A stretch of DNA of 64,000 nt from Caulobacteraceae bacterium (GTDB taxonomy: Bacteria; Pseudomonadota; Alphaproteobacteria; Caulobacterales; Caulobacteraceae): assembly GCA_019695035.1 (NCBI GenBank), contig JAIBAU010000005.1, forward strand, positions 62,001-126,000, read 5' to 3'. Made by a program: the position numbers and the translations under genes. This document shows, piece after piece, positions 8,636 to 17,495 of this stretch. Within the stretch, counting starts at the first letter, position 1. Each line of letters starts with the position of its first letter. A model generated the notes under the pieces. The model did not search any database and was not told the DNA's origin. It saw only the letters and a program-made list of their open reading frames with translations.

Positions 8636-9889
8636 GTGCAAGCTGCGTCCGCAGGGCGCCGGCGACTTTCGCCGGGCGAGCTGGAAATGATCGTTACCGC
8701 GCACGAGCGTCTCGTCGCGGGCAAGCCCGGCGGCCGCCGGGCCATCATGAAGTTCGTCGACCTCAGCGGCTGCGACCTGTCCGGCCGGAACCTCGCCGAC
8801 GCCGATTTCACGGGATCCAACTTCGACGGCTGCCGCCTGGTGAAGACTCAGTTCGAGCGCGCCGTCCTGTTCGGTTGCGACCTGCGTCACGCCGACCTGC
8901 GCGCCGCCAACCTGCGTCGGGCCGACCTGCGCGGCGTCTGCCTGCGCGGCGCCAATCTCTCGCTGGCCGATCTGACTCAGTCGGACTTCCGCCGCGCCGC
9001 CATCGGCATCCCCCACCCGACCAAGGGCCTGAAGACCATGCGCCACGTGGATCGCGTGGGCGAGCTGGACGGCGTGAACTTCAGCGGCGCGACCCTGGAC
9101 GGCTCGCACATGGACGAGGCCTCGGCCTTCGCCGCCGACTTCTCGGACTGCTCGATGCGCGGCGCCAAGCTGACCGGCGCCAACCTCAAGGACGCCAACC
9201 TGTCCGGCGCCATGCTGGAGGGCGCGGACGTGGCCGGCTGCAATCTGGAAGGCGCCAAGCTGATCGGCGCCGTCCTCACCGGCGTCGACGTGGCCAGCGC
9301 GCGCCTGATGGGCACCGACCTGACCGGTTCGATCCGCAGCGTCGGGGCGGACGCGGCCGCCCAGGCCGAGACCCTGTTCGCCGGCGCCTGCGAGGCCCAG
9401 ACCTGGTGCGACACGGGTGGGGCCCAGGGGGCGCCCGCCATCTTCGACGGCCTCGATCTGCGCCCGCTCTGTGACCGCCTGAAAGGATTCCGGCTGCCGG
9501 CCCTGCGCGCCAGGGGCGCCTGCCTGGTCGGACTCGATCTCTCGGGCGCCCAACTGCAGGGCGCCAACTTCGAAGGCGCGGACCTGCGCGGAGCGAACCT
9601 GCGCGGCGCGGACCTGCGCGGCGCGCGTCTCGCCGGCGCCAACCTGACCAAGGCCGACCTTCGCGGCGCCCTGCTCAGCCCCCTGCCGCTCGGCGCCAAC
9701 CGCTCCGTCGCGGTGATCTGCGAAGGCGCCCGCCTGCGCTACGCCGACCTGTCGGGCTGCGACCTCTCGGGCGCCAGCCTCGACCAGGCGGACGTCGTGG
9801 GGACCAACTTCTCCGGCGCCCGGGTCGCCACCGCCAGCTTCCGCGGCGCCAACGTCGACGAGGCCGTGGGTTTCGACCTGGCGGCCTAG
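8636..9889 (+). CDS. Pentapeptide-repeat protein (second of tandem pair)
   Basis: About 417 residues with the same plan as the preceding gene: a short N-terminal segment (RLSPGELEMI...), a first pentapeptide block, a linker with WCDTGGAQGAP, and a second block rich in ADLRGA repeats. The start is set at GTG 8636 because the GGGGGAA at 8622-8628 is well spaced for it; a TTG at 8630 in the same frame would be too close to that site. The linker and N-terminal similarities show duplication of the whole gene, not just of repeats. Confidence 0.9.
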   Translation: MQAASAGRRRLSPGELEMIVTAHERLVAGKPGGRRAIMKFVDLSGCDLSGRNLADADFTGSNFDGCRLVKTQFERAVLFGCDLRHADLRAANLRRADLRGVCLRGANLSLADLTQSDFRRAAIGIPHPTKGLKTMRHVDRVGELDGVNFSGATLDGSHMDEASAFAADFSDCSMRGAKLTGANLKDANLSGAMLEGADVAGCNLEGAKLIGAVLTGVDVASARLMGTDLTGSIRSVGADAAAQAETLFAGACEAQTWCDTGGAQGAPAIFDGLDLRPLCDRLKGFRLPALRARGACLVGLDLSGAQLQGANFEGADLRGANLRGADLRGARLAGANLTKADLRGALLSPLPLGANRSVAVICEGARLRYADLSGCDLSGASLDQADVVGTNFSGARVATASFRGANVDEAVGFDLAA

Positions 9890-9897
9890 ACGACAGG

Positions 9898-9924
9898 AAA
9901 AAGGCGGCCCGTCGCCGGGCCGCC
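9898..9924 (-). terminator. Rho-independent terminator of the hsp20 gene
   Basis: A perfect nine-base-pair stem (9903-9911 with 9916-9924) closes a four-base loop and is followed, reading the minus strand, by five T residues (9902-9898). It lies 39 bases past the hsp20 stop codon. On the plus strand no T-run follows, so it mainly serves the minus-strand gene. Confidence 0.75.
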
Positions 9925-9962
9925 CTGTCAGTTCAGGAAGGAAACGAGGTTGGTCAAACCGC

Positions 9963-10439
9963 TCAGGCGGCCGACTTTCCCTTCTTCGGTTGGGCGTTGA
10001 TCAGGCCGTTGGCCTCGCCGCTCGCAATCTCGATGCGACGCGGCTTCATGGCTTCCGGCAGCTCGCGGTTCAGGTCGATCGTCAACAGCCCGTTCTCCAG
10101 GCTCGCATTGGTGACGATGACGTAGTCCGCCAGCTGGAAGCGGCGCTCGAAGTCGCGCTCGGCCAAGCCGCGGTGCAGGTAGCGGCGCTCGACCGTGTCG
10201 TCGTTGGCGGCCTTGCGGCCGGTCACGGTGAGCAGGTTCTGGTTCACCTCTAGGTTCAGCTCGTCGGACTTGAAGCCGGCCACGGCCAGTTCGATGCGCC
10301 AGGCGTCCTCGCCGGTCGACTCGATGTTGTAGGGCGGCCAGTTCGACGCGGATTCGCTCTTGGCCTGTTCCAGTTGCTGGGCCAGGCGGTCGAAGCCGAC
10401 GAGGGAACGATAGAGGGGGGTGAAATCGACGGTACGCAT
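9963..10439 (-). CDS. Hsp20 / IbpA-type small heat-shock protein
   Basis: A 158-residue alpha-crystallin-domain chaperone that holds unfolding proteins until ATP-dependent chaperones act. The N-terminus (VDFTPLYRSLVGFDRL) matches the class A IbpA type of Alphaproteobacteria. The crystallin domain spans about residues 35-130, with YNIE...WRIELAVAGF, RKAANDDT, the L-x-RGLAER-F strand and ENGLL-IDL. The start is the ATG at 10439 with a near-perfect AGGAGG upstream. That ribosome site lies inside a ROSE-like hairpin, so translation is probably heat-controlled. Confidence 0.95.
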   Translation of the reverse strand: MRTVDFTPLYRSLVGFDRLAQQLEQAKSESASNWPPYNIESTGEDAWRIELAVAGFKSDELNLEVNQNLLTVTGRKAANDDTVERRYLHRGLAERDFERRFQLADYVIVTNASLENGLLTIDLNRELPEAMKPRRIEIASGEANGLINAQPKKGKSAA

Positions 10440-10567
10440 GCACGAACCTCCTTCAGGAGCAAGGTTGCGACGTCCCGGCGCTTTGTCCCGGGACGTTGGG
10501 TTTGAACCGATGCGGCCCCAAGACGGGCGTCCGCTCCGATCCGGAGGCCCGGCGAACCAGCGCCTCC
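10440..10567 (-). promoter_or_regulatory. ROSE-type RNA thermometer in hsp20 5' leader
   Basis: Read on the minus strand, the leader can form three hairpins. The first is a five-base-pair stem (10546-10542 with 10538-10534). The second is a perfect eight-base-pair stem (10495-10488 with 10478-10471). The third, next to the start codon, sets TTGCTCC (10465-10459 region) against the AGGAGG Shine-Dalgarno (about 10452-10447). The UUGCU-opposite-Shine-Dalgarno arrangement is the hallmark of ROSE elements that control alphaproteobacterial small heat-shock genes. The 5' end is inferred from the promoter. Confidence 0.75.
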
Positions 10568-10573
10568 GTGGAA

Positions 10574-10605
10574 ATAGATGGGATGCGATCGGCGGCCCGC
10601 AAGGG
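10574..10605 (-). promoter_or_regulatory. Candidate sigma32 (RpoH) promoter for hsp20
   Basis: On the minus strand CCCTTG (10605-10600) is followed, after two bases plus fourteen, by TCCCATCTAT (10583-10574). This fits the heat-shock consensus CCCTTGAA-N13/14-CCCCAT closely in both boxes and spacing. Transcription would begin near 10567 and give a leader of about 128 bases carrying the thermometer. Confidence 0.6.
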
Positions 10606-10700
10606 GGGCGATGGAACAGGCCCGGACCGGGTGGCAAAAGCCTTGTCTGAAGACGGTTTCCGCCTAGTTTGGCGGACCTTGATCGTCGGGGAAGAGCCAG

Positions 10701-11573
10701 ATGAAACCCTATTCCGTCGCCCTCGCCGTGGTGGCCTTGCTGGCCCTGGCCGCACCCATGGCGTCCGCCACCGCCCTGTTCCCCAACGCCACCCGCGCGG
10801 GAGCGCCCAGCTTCGAGGAGGACACCCAGCTGGCCAACGCAGTCGGCTCCCCGCTGCGAAGCGAGGCGCACAAGGCCCGCGACGTCTGGCGCCACCCCTA
10901 TGAGTCGCTGACCTTCTGGGGCTTGGCCCCCGGCATGACCGTGATCGAGATCGCCCCGGGCGGCGAGGCCTGGTGGACCGAGATCCTGCTGCCCTACGCC
11001 CGCGCCACCGGCGGGCGCTACGTCGCCGCCTACAACGATCCGCGCGTGCCGAACTATTCCGATGCGGCCCGCAAGGGCCGCGCCGATTTCGACGCCCGGT
11101 TCGGGGTCGCCTCCGTCGACTTCGGGATGATTTCCGGCCTTGGCGCGGCGGACGGCTCGGCTGACCTGGTGCTGGTCGCCCGGGCCTTCCACAACTGGGC
11201 CCGCACCGAAGGCCAGACCGATCGTTACCTGGCCGAGTTCTTCCGCGTGCTGAAGCCCGGGGGTGTCCTCGCCGTCGAGCAGCACCGCGCCCCGGCGGAC
11301 TCGGACGTCGCGGTCACCGCGCCCAATGGCTACGTCCCCGAGAGCTACGTCATCGCCGCGGCCCAGAGGGCCGGCTTCGTGCTCGAAGCCCGCAGCGAGC
11401 TCAACGCCAACGCGGCCGACACCCGCAATCATCCCTTCGGCGTGTGGACCCTGCCGCCGGTGCGCCGCTCGGCGCCGCCCGACCAGCCCGCCAACCCGGA
11501 CTTCGACCACCGCCCCTATGACGCCATCGGGGAAAGCGACCGGATGACGCTAAGATTTCGGAAACCGGCTTAG
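10701..11573 (+). CDS. Exported COG4798-type predicted methyltransferase
   Basis: A 290-residue protein with a signal peptide (hydrophobic residues 5-24, AxA cleavage). The mature part has a class I SAM-methyltransferase-like core: GMTVIEIAPGGEAWWTEIL (motif I region, about residue 80), then DLVLVARAFHNW and FFRVLKPGGVLAVEQHR. It ends with HPFGVWTLPP and a terminal IGESDRMTL. The same features recur in the next gene, so they form a tandem duplication. Because SAM is cytoplasmic, an exported member is puzzling; the protein may have lost methyltransferase activity or use another ligand. Confidence 0.85.
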   Translation: MKPYSVALAVVALLALAAPMASATALFPNATRAGAPSFEEDTQLANAVGSPLRSEAHKARDVWRHPYESLTFWGLAPGMTVIEIAPGGEAWWTEILLPYARATGGRYVAAYNDPRVPNYSDAARKGRADFDARFGVASVDFGMISGLGAADGSADLVLVARAFHNWARTEGQTDRYLAEFFRVLKPGGVLAVEQHRAPADSDVAVTAPNGYVPESYVIAAAQRAGFVLEARSELNANAADTRNHPFGVWTLPPVRRSAPPDQPANPDFDHRPYDAIGESDRMTLRFRKPA

Positions 11574-11665
11574 TCCACCGCTCACGCTTTGACGCCCGCC
11601 AAGGCGCGAGATACACGCGGGACCGGCGGGCCGCCCAAGGGGACTGGGGGCGCGGAAGGATATCG

Positions 11666-12595
11666 ATGAGCGATCGATCGCCCTGGCTGTCCAGGCGAAC
11701 CCTGATGACCGGCGCCGGAGCCCTGGCGGCGAGCGGCGGCCTTGTCGCCTGCGGCAAGCCCAAGTCGGATCAGCACGCCGCGCCCGCGGTCGCCCCGCCA
11801 CCCTCGGACGGACCGCCCGAAGGCACCCTGGAATGGGCGGTCGCCGGTCCCTGGCGGGCCTCTGACCGCGTTCGGGATCGCTATCGACACCCGGCCCAGA
11901 CCCTCAAGTTCTTCGGGCTCGGCGAGGACCAGGCGGTGGTCGAGCTGTGGCCAGGCGCGGGCTACTACACCGAAATCGTGGCGCCGTTCCTGGCCCGGAA
12001 TCGCGGCCGCTACTACGCCGCCCAGTTCGCGGTCGATGACGACGCCGATCCCGCCATGGCCCAGACCGTGGCCCGCTTTCGCGAGCACTTCGGCAAGGAC
12101 CGCACCCTGTACGGCGACATTCGCTTCACCCAGTTTCCCCCGGCCGGGGATCGGGCGTCGGCTCCACCCAATGGCGCCGACCTGGTGATGATGATGAACA
12201 ACTTCCATACCTGGATGGGCGCTGGCCTGGCCGAGATCGCGCTGCGGGAGGCCTTTGCGGCCCTCAAACCGGGCGGCACGCTGGGGGTCGAGCAGCACCG
12301 CATGCCCATGAAGGCGCTCGAGGACATCCAGGATCCGGCCGCCACCAATGGCTACGTGCAGGAAGCCTATGTGAAGGAGATGGCCGCCGAGGCCGGATTC
12401 ATCTTCAAGGCCTCGTCCGAGATCAACGCCAATCCCCGCGACACGCACGAGCACCCGTTCGGCGTCTGGACCTTGCCGCCGACGCGCCTCTCGGCGCCCC
12501 GCGGCGAGTCCGAGAACCCAAATTTCGACCATGCCAAATACGATCTTATCGGAGAGAGTGATCGTATGACGCTGAAGTTCAGGAAACCGAGTTGA
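11666..12595 (+). CDS. Tat-exported lipoprotein, COG4798-type predicted methyltransferase (paralogue)
   Basis: A 309-residue paralogue of the preceding gene. The N-terminus carries a twin-arginine motif (SRRTLMTG) and a lipobox ending in LVAC, so it should be folded before export and lipid-anchored. The methyltransferase-like core (VELWPGAGYYTEIVAPFL, DLVMMMNNFHTW, ALKPGGTLGVEQHRMP) and the HPFGVWTLPPTR and IGESDRMTLKF tail are conserved. Tat export implies that the fold, perhaps with a bound ligand, forms in the cytoplasm. Its stop overlaps the TTG start of the next gene (TTGA). Confidence 0.85.
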   Translation: MSDRSPWLSRRTLMTGAGALAASGGLVACGKPKSDQHAAPAVAPPPSDGPPEGTLEWAVAGPWRASDRVRDRYRHPAQTLKFFGLGEDQAVVELWPGAGYYTEIVAPFLARNRGRYYAAQFAVDDDADPAMAQTVARFREHFGKDRTLYGDIRFTQFPPAGDRASAPPNGADLVMMMNNFHTWMGAGLAEIALREAFAALKPGGTLGVEQHRMPMKALEDIQDPAATNGYVQEAYVKEMAAEAGFIFKASSEINANPRDTHEHPFGVWTLPPTRLSAPRGESENPNFDHAKYDLIGESDRMTLKFRKPS

Positions 12596-13827
12596 GCCGT
12601 ATCGCCGCCTTCGCCGCCAACGCCCCGCTGATGAGCGTGCCGGGCGCCCCTGCGCCCGCGGGAGGCGTGGGGGAATGGTACCGGGGCGCCGGGGGCCTGC
12701 GCCTGCGCGCCGGGTTCTGGCAGCCCGCCGGGCCGGCCCGTGGGACGGTCATCCTGTCGCCGGGTCGGACCGAGCCGATCGAGAAGTACTACGAGGTGAT
12801 TGGCGACTTCCTTCGCCGCGGCTTCTGCGTGCTGGCCCACGACTGGCGCGGGCAGGGGCTTTCCGCGCGGCTGACGCCCGATCGCCTCAAGGGCCACGCC
12901 CGCGCGGTCGAAGAGTTCCTCGACGATTTCTCCCGCCTGCTGGACGCCTACGAGAGCCGGGCCCCTAAGCCCTGGATTCTGGTCGGACACTCCATGGGCG
13001 CGGCGCTGAACCTCCTGTCCATCGAGGGCGGCGAGACCCGCCCCCTCGGCGCGGTGCTCTCCTCGCCGATGCTGAAGATCCGCACCGGCAAGCGATCGCT
13101 GTGGTCGGCGCGGTTCGCGGCCCGCTGGAACGTCAATCACGGCAAGGCGGCCGAGTACGTCCTCGACAATCCGGACGATCCCTTCGGCCACTCCTTCGAA
13201 CGCGACGCCCTGACGACCGACGCGGAGCGATACGAACTGTGGCGCGAGCAGCTCTACGCCTGTCCGCACCTGGCCGTGGGCGGGGTCACCTGGGGCTGGC
13301 TGGCGTTCGGGATCGAGGTCGGCGAGCGGGCGCTCAAGCCTAAGTCCCTGAAGAAGGTTCGCATTCCCGTTTCGATCGTGCAGGCCGCCGACGACGACCG
13401 GGTCTGGAAACAGACCAGTCGCTGGGCCGCCAAGCGGATCACGGGCTGTCGCTATGTCGAGGTCCCCGGCGCCAAGCACGAGGTGATCATGGAGACCGAC
13501 GAGAAGCGTCAGGTCTTCCTCGACGAATTCGACGCCCTGGCGGACGGCGTCGCCCCGCGGGTGATTGTCCAGGACCGGCCGGTGGTCGAAGCCGCGCCGG
13601 CGCACGAGCCCGAAGCCGTGGTGACGCCGCCGGTCGACGATCAGACGGCGGAATGGGTCGAGCCGAGTCCCGAACCCATGCCCCGGGAAGCGGCGATCGA
13701 GGATGCGCCCGAGGCCGATCCGGCTGCGCTCGAACTATCCACCGCCGCGGCGGTGGCCCCGGACACCCTGGATATTCCGGCGAGTTCGGACGAGGACAAT
13801 CCGCCCAAGGAATCGGCGGGAAATTGA
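12592..13827 (+). CDS. Alpha/beta hydrolase (monoacylglycerol lipase/lysophospholipase type) with long acidic tail
   Basis: About 411 residues. The hydrolase domain (about residues 20-320) has the nucleophile elbow GHSMGA, an HDWRGQG oxyanion-region motif, an Asp in QAADDDRVW and a catalytic His in GAKHEVIMET, giving a complete Ser-Asp-His triad of the COG2267 group. A Pro/Glu/Ala-rich acidic tail of about 90 residues follows and is probably disordered. The TTG start overlaps the previous stop; an ATG at 12631 is an alternative that removes 13 residues. Confidence 0.88.
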   Translation: MSRIAAFAANAPLMSVPGAPAPAGGVGEWYRGAGGLRLRAGFWQPAGPARGTVILSPGRTEPIEKYYEVIGDFLRRGFCVLAHDWRGQGLSARLTPDRLKGHARAVEEFLDDFSRLLDAYESRAPKPWILVGHSMGAALNLLSIEGGETRPLGAVLSSPMLKIRTGKRSLWSARFAARWNVNHGKAAEYVLDNPDDPFGHSFERDALTTDAERYELWREQLYACPHLAVGGVTWGWLAFGIEVGERALKPKSLKKVRIPVSIVQAADDDRVWKQTSRWAAKRITGCRYVEVPGAKHEVIMETDEKRQVFLDEFDALADGVAPRVIVQDRPVVEAAPAHEPEAVVTPPVDDQTAEWVEPSPEPMPREAAIEDAPEADPAALELSTAAAVAPDTLDIPASSDEDNPPKESAGN

Positions 13828-13879
13828 AGCTTGATCAGCATTGACAGGCGGGCGGCTCCGCAGGTCGGCGGCGCACGTG

Positions 13880-13932
13880 AAAAACCGCGCAGGCCCCGAT
13901 CACGATTTGCGTTCGGTGGGGGACCTGCGCGG
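13880..13932 (-). terminator. Terminator-like hairpin downstream of XRE gene
   Basis: A nine-base-pair stem (13885-13893 with 13924-13932) is extended by a C4/G4 pairing. It closes a loop of about 20 bases and is followed on the minus strand by five T residues (13884-13880). It lies about 68 bases past the stop of the minus-strand XRE gene. Confidence 0.55.
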
Positions 13933-13999
13933 CCTAGTCGCTAAGCGAGAGACTGATACTGGTACTGGTACGGGTACTCGGAACTGAACTCTGGGCGTA

Positions 14000-14380
14000 C
14001 TAGGCCGCGTCGCCTTCCTGATGCAGCGACTTGGCGAGATCGAGCAGCCGGCGGCGCGGACGCTCGCTGAGCTGGTAATAGGCCTGGATCAGGTCGAGCG
14101 TCTCCTTGCGGGAGAACATCTCGCCGCCGCGTTCGGCCTCGATGTTGGTGCGTTCGCTGGCTTCCGCCAGGCCGTCGTAGAAGTAGCCGACGGGCGTCTC
14201 CAGGGCTTCCGACAGCTGCCAGAGGCGCGCCGCGGAAATGCGGTTCGCGCCGCATTCGTATTTCTGGATCTGCTGGAAGCGGATGCCCACGGAATTCGCG
14301 AGCTGTTGCTGGGTGAGCCCGAGCAGGCGGCGACGACGCCGCAGTCTCTTGCCCAGGTGAAGATCGATATCGGTCGCCAT
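14000..14380 (-). CDS. XRE-family transcriptional regulator
   Basis: A 126-residue DNA-binding protein. The helix-turn-helix domain (about residues 10-65) is LGKRLRRRRRLLGLTQQQLA, then VGIRFQQIQKYECG and ISAARLWQLSEAL, a Cro/C1 type common in Caulobacter. A helical C-terminal part (about 75-126) may mediate dimerisation. The ATG at 14380 is chosen because homologues begin with a similar MATD...LG sequence; the frame runs upstream, but that part has non-protein-like composition. The target is unknown. Confidence 0.9.
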   Translation of the reverse strand: MATDIDLHLGKRLRRRRRLLGLTQQQLANSVGIRFQQIQKYECGANRISAARLWQLSEALETPVGYFYDGLAEASERTNIEAERGGEMFSRKETLDLIQAYYQLSERPRRRLLDLAKSLHQEGDAA

Positions 14381-14569
14381 GGCGTGCCTCGTACCCCGGT
14401 CCATCTCTTGTTGCGGCGCCCGTTCCATTCCGGGACGCCTCAACCGGTGAGGTTCAATCCTCGTGCCGTGGGAGAAGATTGCGCACCTGCCGGGTGAACG
14501 GAGGCTGACGCGAATGGACGGCGAGGCGTTCACCTCGCCGTCCCGCCTCGGTCGCAATCGGTCGGCGCC

Positions 14570-15361
14570 CTAGGTGCGGGGCTTGCCGACGTGGGGCCGG
14601 TCGTGGTCCGGCTTCTTCGGCTTCTCGGGCTTGCCCGGCGCCGCGTCGTCGGTGACGCCCGCCGCGTCATCCGTGGCGCTGGCGTCATCGTCCTCGGCCG
14701 TGGACTCGTCATCGCCCGGTGCCGGAGCGGCCACCACGGGATTGGCGGAAGGCGGCGTGGGATTGGCCTGGGCGGGGCTCGCGGGCGACGCCGGGGTGGC
14801 CGGGGTGGCCGGGCCGGCCATGGGATTGGGATCGCGCACCGGCGGCGTCGCGGGTGTCGCAGGCGTGGCCGGAGTGGCGGCGGCCGGGTTCCGTTCGCGC
14901 CCCGCCGGGGCCGCCGTGATCTGGGCGTCGGACCAGGTCGTGGCCACCGCGCCGTTACGGGCCGTGAAGGCGCTGGCCGGCAAGGTCTTCACTGCGCCGG
15001 AAGTGGTCCGCAGCAGCACGTTCACCGAGCCGTCGGGCGCGCGGTCCACGCTCACGACCTGGCCCACGCTGGCGCCGGTCATGTTCTGGACCGCCGCGCC
15101 GGCTTCCAGCCGCGGCGCGGCCGCGCCCGCATCGGGCGTCCCGGTCTGGGCCGCCCCGCGATAGGGCGGCGGGGTCGGGCTGGTCGAGGTCGTGGAAGTG
15201 GGTGGGGGGGTGGCCGCCGGGCCGGCGGACGGGTTGGTGGCGGCGGGTCCGGACGGCTCGGAGGCCGGCTGTTGCGCCGGGGCCGGAGCGGTCTGCGCCG
15301 CAACGGTCGAGGCGACGAACAGGGCGGCGGCGGCGCCGCCGACGAGAAGCGTCGTACGCAT
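14570..15361 (-). CDS. Exported PRC-barrel-like protein with low-complexity Ala/Pro/Thr segments
   Basis: A 263-residue protein starting at the ATG at 15361 with a signal peptide (about 22 residues, AQA cleavage). A Pro/Ala/Thr/Ser-rich linker precedes a PRC-barrel-like segment (about residues 85-150: GAAVQNMTGASVGQVVSVDR, then VLLRTTSGAVKTLPASAF). A second low-complexity region with repeated ATP tripeptides and an acidic/Lys-Pro tail follows. PRC barrels often bind RNA or form assembly adaptors, but exported versions have no settled role. Confidence 0.75.
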   Translation of the reverse strand: MRTTLLVGGAAAALFVASTVAAQTAPAPAQQPASEPSGPAATNPSAGPAATPPPTSTTSTSPTPPPYRGAAQTGTPDAGAAAPRLEAGAAVQNMTGASVGQVVSVDRAPDGSVNVLLRTTSGAVKTLPASAFTARNGAVATTWSDAQITAAPAGRERNPAAATPATPATPATPPVRDPNPMAGPATPATPASPASPAQANPTPPSANPVVAAPAPGDDESTAEDDDASATDDAAGVTDDAAPGKPEKPKKPDHDRPHVGKPRT

Positions 15362-15507
15362 GGGTTTCCCTCTGATGTGGTGCGGCCGGGGGCAGCCGCT
15401 CGCGGGGACAACCCACAGGGTTCGCGAAGAGTTGCGCTTGCGCCCCAAGGTCATTTCGGGGCGGCAACAAGGCGCCAACGGTGTTCGCGCCCCATTTTCG
15501 GCGCGCC

Positions 15508-17340
<1,833 letters not shown>

Positions 17341-17495
17341 GGCGGACGACGCGGCGGGAAGGCCGCGATGCCTTTCGGACTGGCGGATAGCGGGAGGAAG
17401 CGCGCGCCAGATACACGAGCGGAGGTGCAAAGGCTAGGGCGCGGAGGCCGCGGCGCGGGGCTTTCGTCGCGCGCCGCGGCCCAAATGCGTCAGGC

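Noticed and set aside
13941-14255. A short minus-strand frame covering the end of the XRE gene and ending in YPYQYQYQ
   Set aside because: The tail is translated mini-repeat DNA, and the frame overlaps a clear XRE gene in another frame.
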